A stretch of DNA of 64,000 nt, taken from contig NZ_PJII01000001.1 of assembly GCF_002929215.1 (NCBI RefSeq), positions 434,001-498,000 on the forward strand, given 5' to 3'. The notes under the pieces are model-generated. The model saw only the letters and a list, made by a program, of their open reading frames with translations. It was not told the origin of the DNA and did no database searches. Origin of the DNA: Arthrobacter sp. ZGTC412 (GTDB taxonomy: Bacteria; Actinomycetota; Actinomycetes; Actinomycetales; Micrococcaceae). This document shows positions 63,501 to 64,000 of this stretch, piece after piece (the first letter of the stretch is position 1; each line of letters opens with the position of its first letter). The translations under genes were made by a program, and so were the position numbers.

Positions 63501-64000
63501 TCAGGCTGCCTGTGCAGCCTTGATGGCCTGCATCACGCGGTCTGTGACCTGGTCGATAGGGCCAATGCCGTCCACCTGGGTGAGGATGCCGCGTTCGGCA
63601 TACTTGGACACCACAGCTTCGGTCTGCTCGTGGTACAGGTCAAGGCGGTGGCGGATGACGGCTTCGTTGTCGTCGCTCCGGCCTGTTTCCTTGGCACGGC
63701 CAAGCAGGCGGGACACCAGTTCCTCATCGTCGGCGGTCAGCTGCAGGACGACGTCGAGCTTCTCCTCGCCCTCGGCGAGGATCTCATCGAGGTAGTCCAC
63801 CTGCGCGGTGGTGCGGGGGTAGCCGTCCAGCAGGAAGCCGCTTTCGACGTCGGACTCGCTGAGCCGGTCGCGCACCATCTTGTTGGTGACGCTGTCCGGA
63901 ACGAAGTCCCCGGCGTCCATGTACTTCTTGGCTTCAATGCCAAGAGGCGTTTCGCCCTTTACGTTTGCACGGAAGATATCGCCGGTGGAGATCGCCACAA
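63501..64000 (-). CDS. adk: Adenylate kinase (5-prime end outside window)
   Basis: The visible 166 residues are the C-terminal most of adenylate kinase, which interconverts ATP, AMP and ADP. Seen are the AMP-binding STGDIFRANV, the hinge GFLLDGYPRTTAQVDYLDEI, a lid without zinc cysteines (GRAKETGRSDDNEAVIRHRL) and the C-terminal helix. The P-loop and true start lie beyond base 64000; the GTG at 63998 is internal. Confidence 0.96.
   Translation of the reverse strand, partial: VAISTGDIFRANVKGETPLGIEAKKYMDAGDFVPDSVTNKMVRDRLSESDVESGFLLDGYPRTTAQVDYLDEILAEGEEKLDVVLQLTADDEELVSRLLGRAKETGRSDDNEAVIRHRLDLYHEQTEAVVSKYAERGILTQVDGIGPIDQVTDRVMQAIKAAQAA

Overview
The window is chromosomal DNA of a high-GC actinobacterium, most likely a Micrococcaceae member of the Arthrobacter/Pseudarthrobacter type. 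The signs are strong G/C bias at third codon positions, mycothiol precursor genes (mshA, ino1), a groESL operon with CIRCE sites, TreY/TreZ/GlgX trehalose synthesis, many leaderless starts, and the order infA-rpmJ-rpsM-rpsK-rpoA-rplQ-truA without rpsD. No rRNA, tRNA, CRISPR array, prophage or insertion sequence was recognised.

Region 1 (1-14,200, mostly minus strand) holds groS-groL behind a double-CIRCE promoter, a DMT exporter, a THUMP-like methyltransferase, a shikimate dehydrogenase-like enzyme, a GH3 lipoprotein and a YbdK-type carboxylate-amine ligase. It ends with the tightly overlapping chain alr-tsaE-tsaB-rimI-tsaD and a PfkB sugar kinase. Region 2 (14,200-22,800) has a GH4 glycosidase, mshA and fhs on the plus strand, convergent with ino1. 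Between fhs and ino1 lies a small island: two different 32-bp tandem arrays, each directly after a flanking stop codon and each in the sense orientation of that gene, enclosing a DUF559-like endonuclease-fold gene and a decayed coding segment. Region 3 (21,700-37,200) holds an aldo/keto reductase, glgX-treY-treZ, acpS-nnr, glmS, coaA, a Tat-lipoprotein VanY-type peptidase, mscL and glmM; glmS and glmM both serve UDP-GlcNAc supply.

Region 4 (37,358-58,204) is the most striking. The pairs rplM-rpsI and rplQ-truA, neighbours in many actinobacteria, are separated by about 19 kb carrying two complete tandem Tad/Flp pilus operons. Each has flp-tadE-tadG-cpaB-cpaE-cpaF-tadB-tadC; a single prepilin peptidase gene stands at the head of the first. 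After the second come an Hpt-like protein whose phosphorylatable His is replaced by Thr, an OmpR-type response regulator and a PAS-containing histidine kinase. Region 5 (57,299-64,000, minus strand) is the alpha ribosomal operon and translation start genes: adk (cut by the window edge), map, a P1-family peptidase with a NylC-like Asn-Thr cleavage site, infA, rpmJ, rpsM, rpsK, rpoA, rplQ, truA. Strong hairpins lie between adk/map, rpsK/rpoA and at rplQ/truA.

Across the window at least 15 genes have TAGNNT-like -10 boxes placed 6-7 bases before the start codon and no Shine-Dalgarno sequence, which predicts leaderless mRNAs and fixes many start choices below. All functions are inferred from sequence motifs, order and family knowledge; no database search was run.
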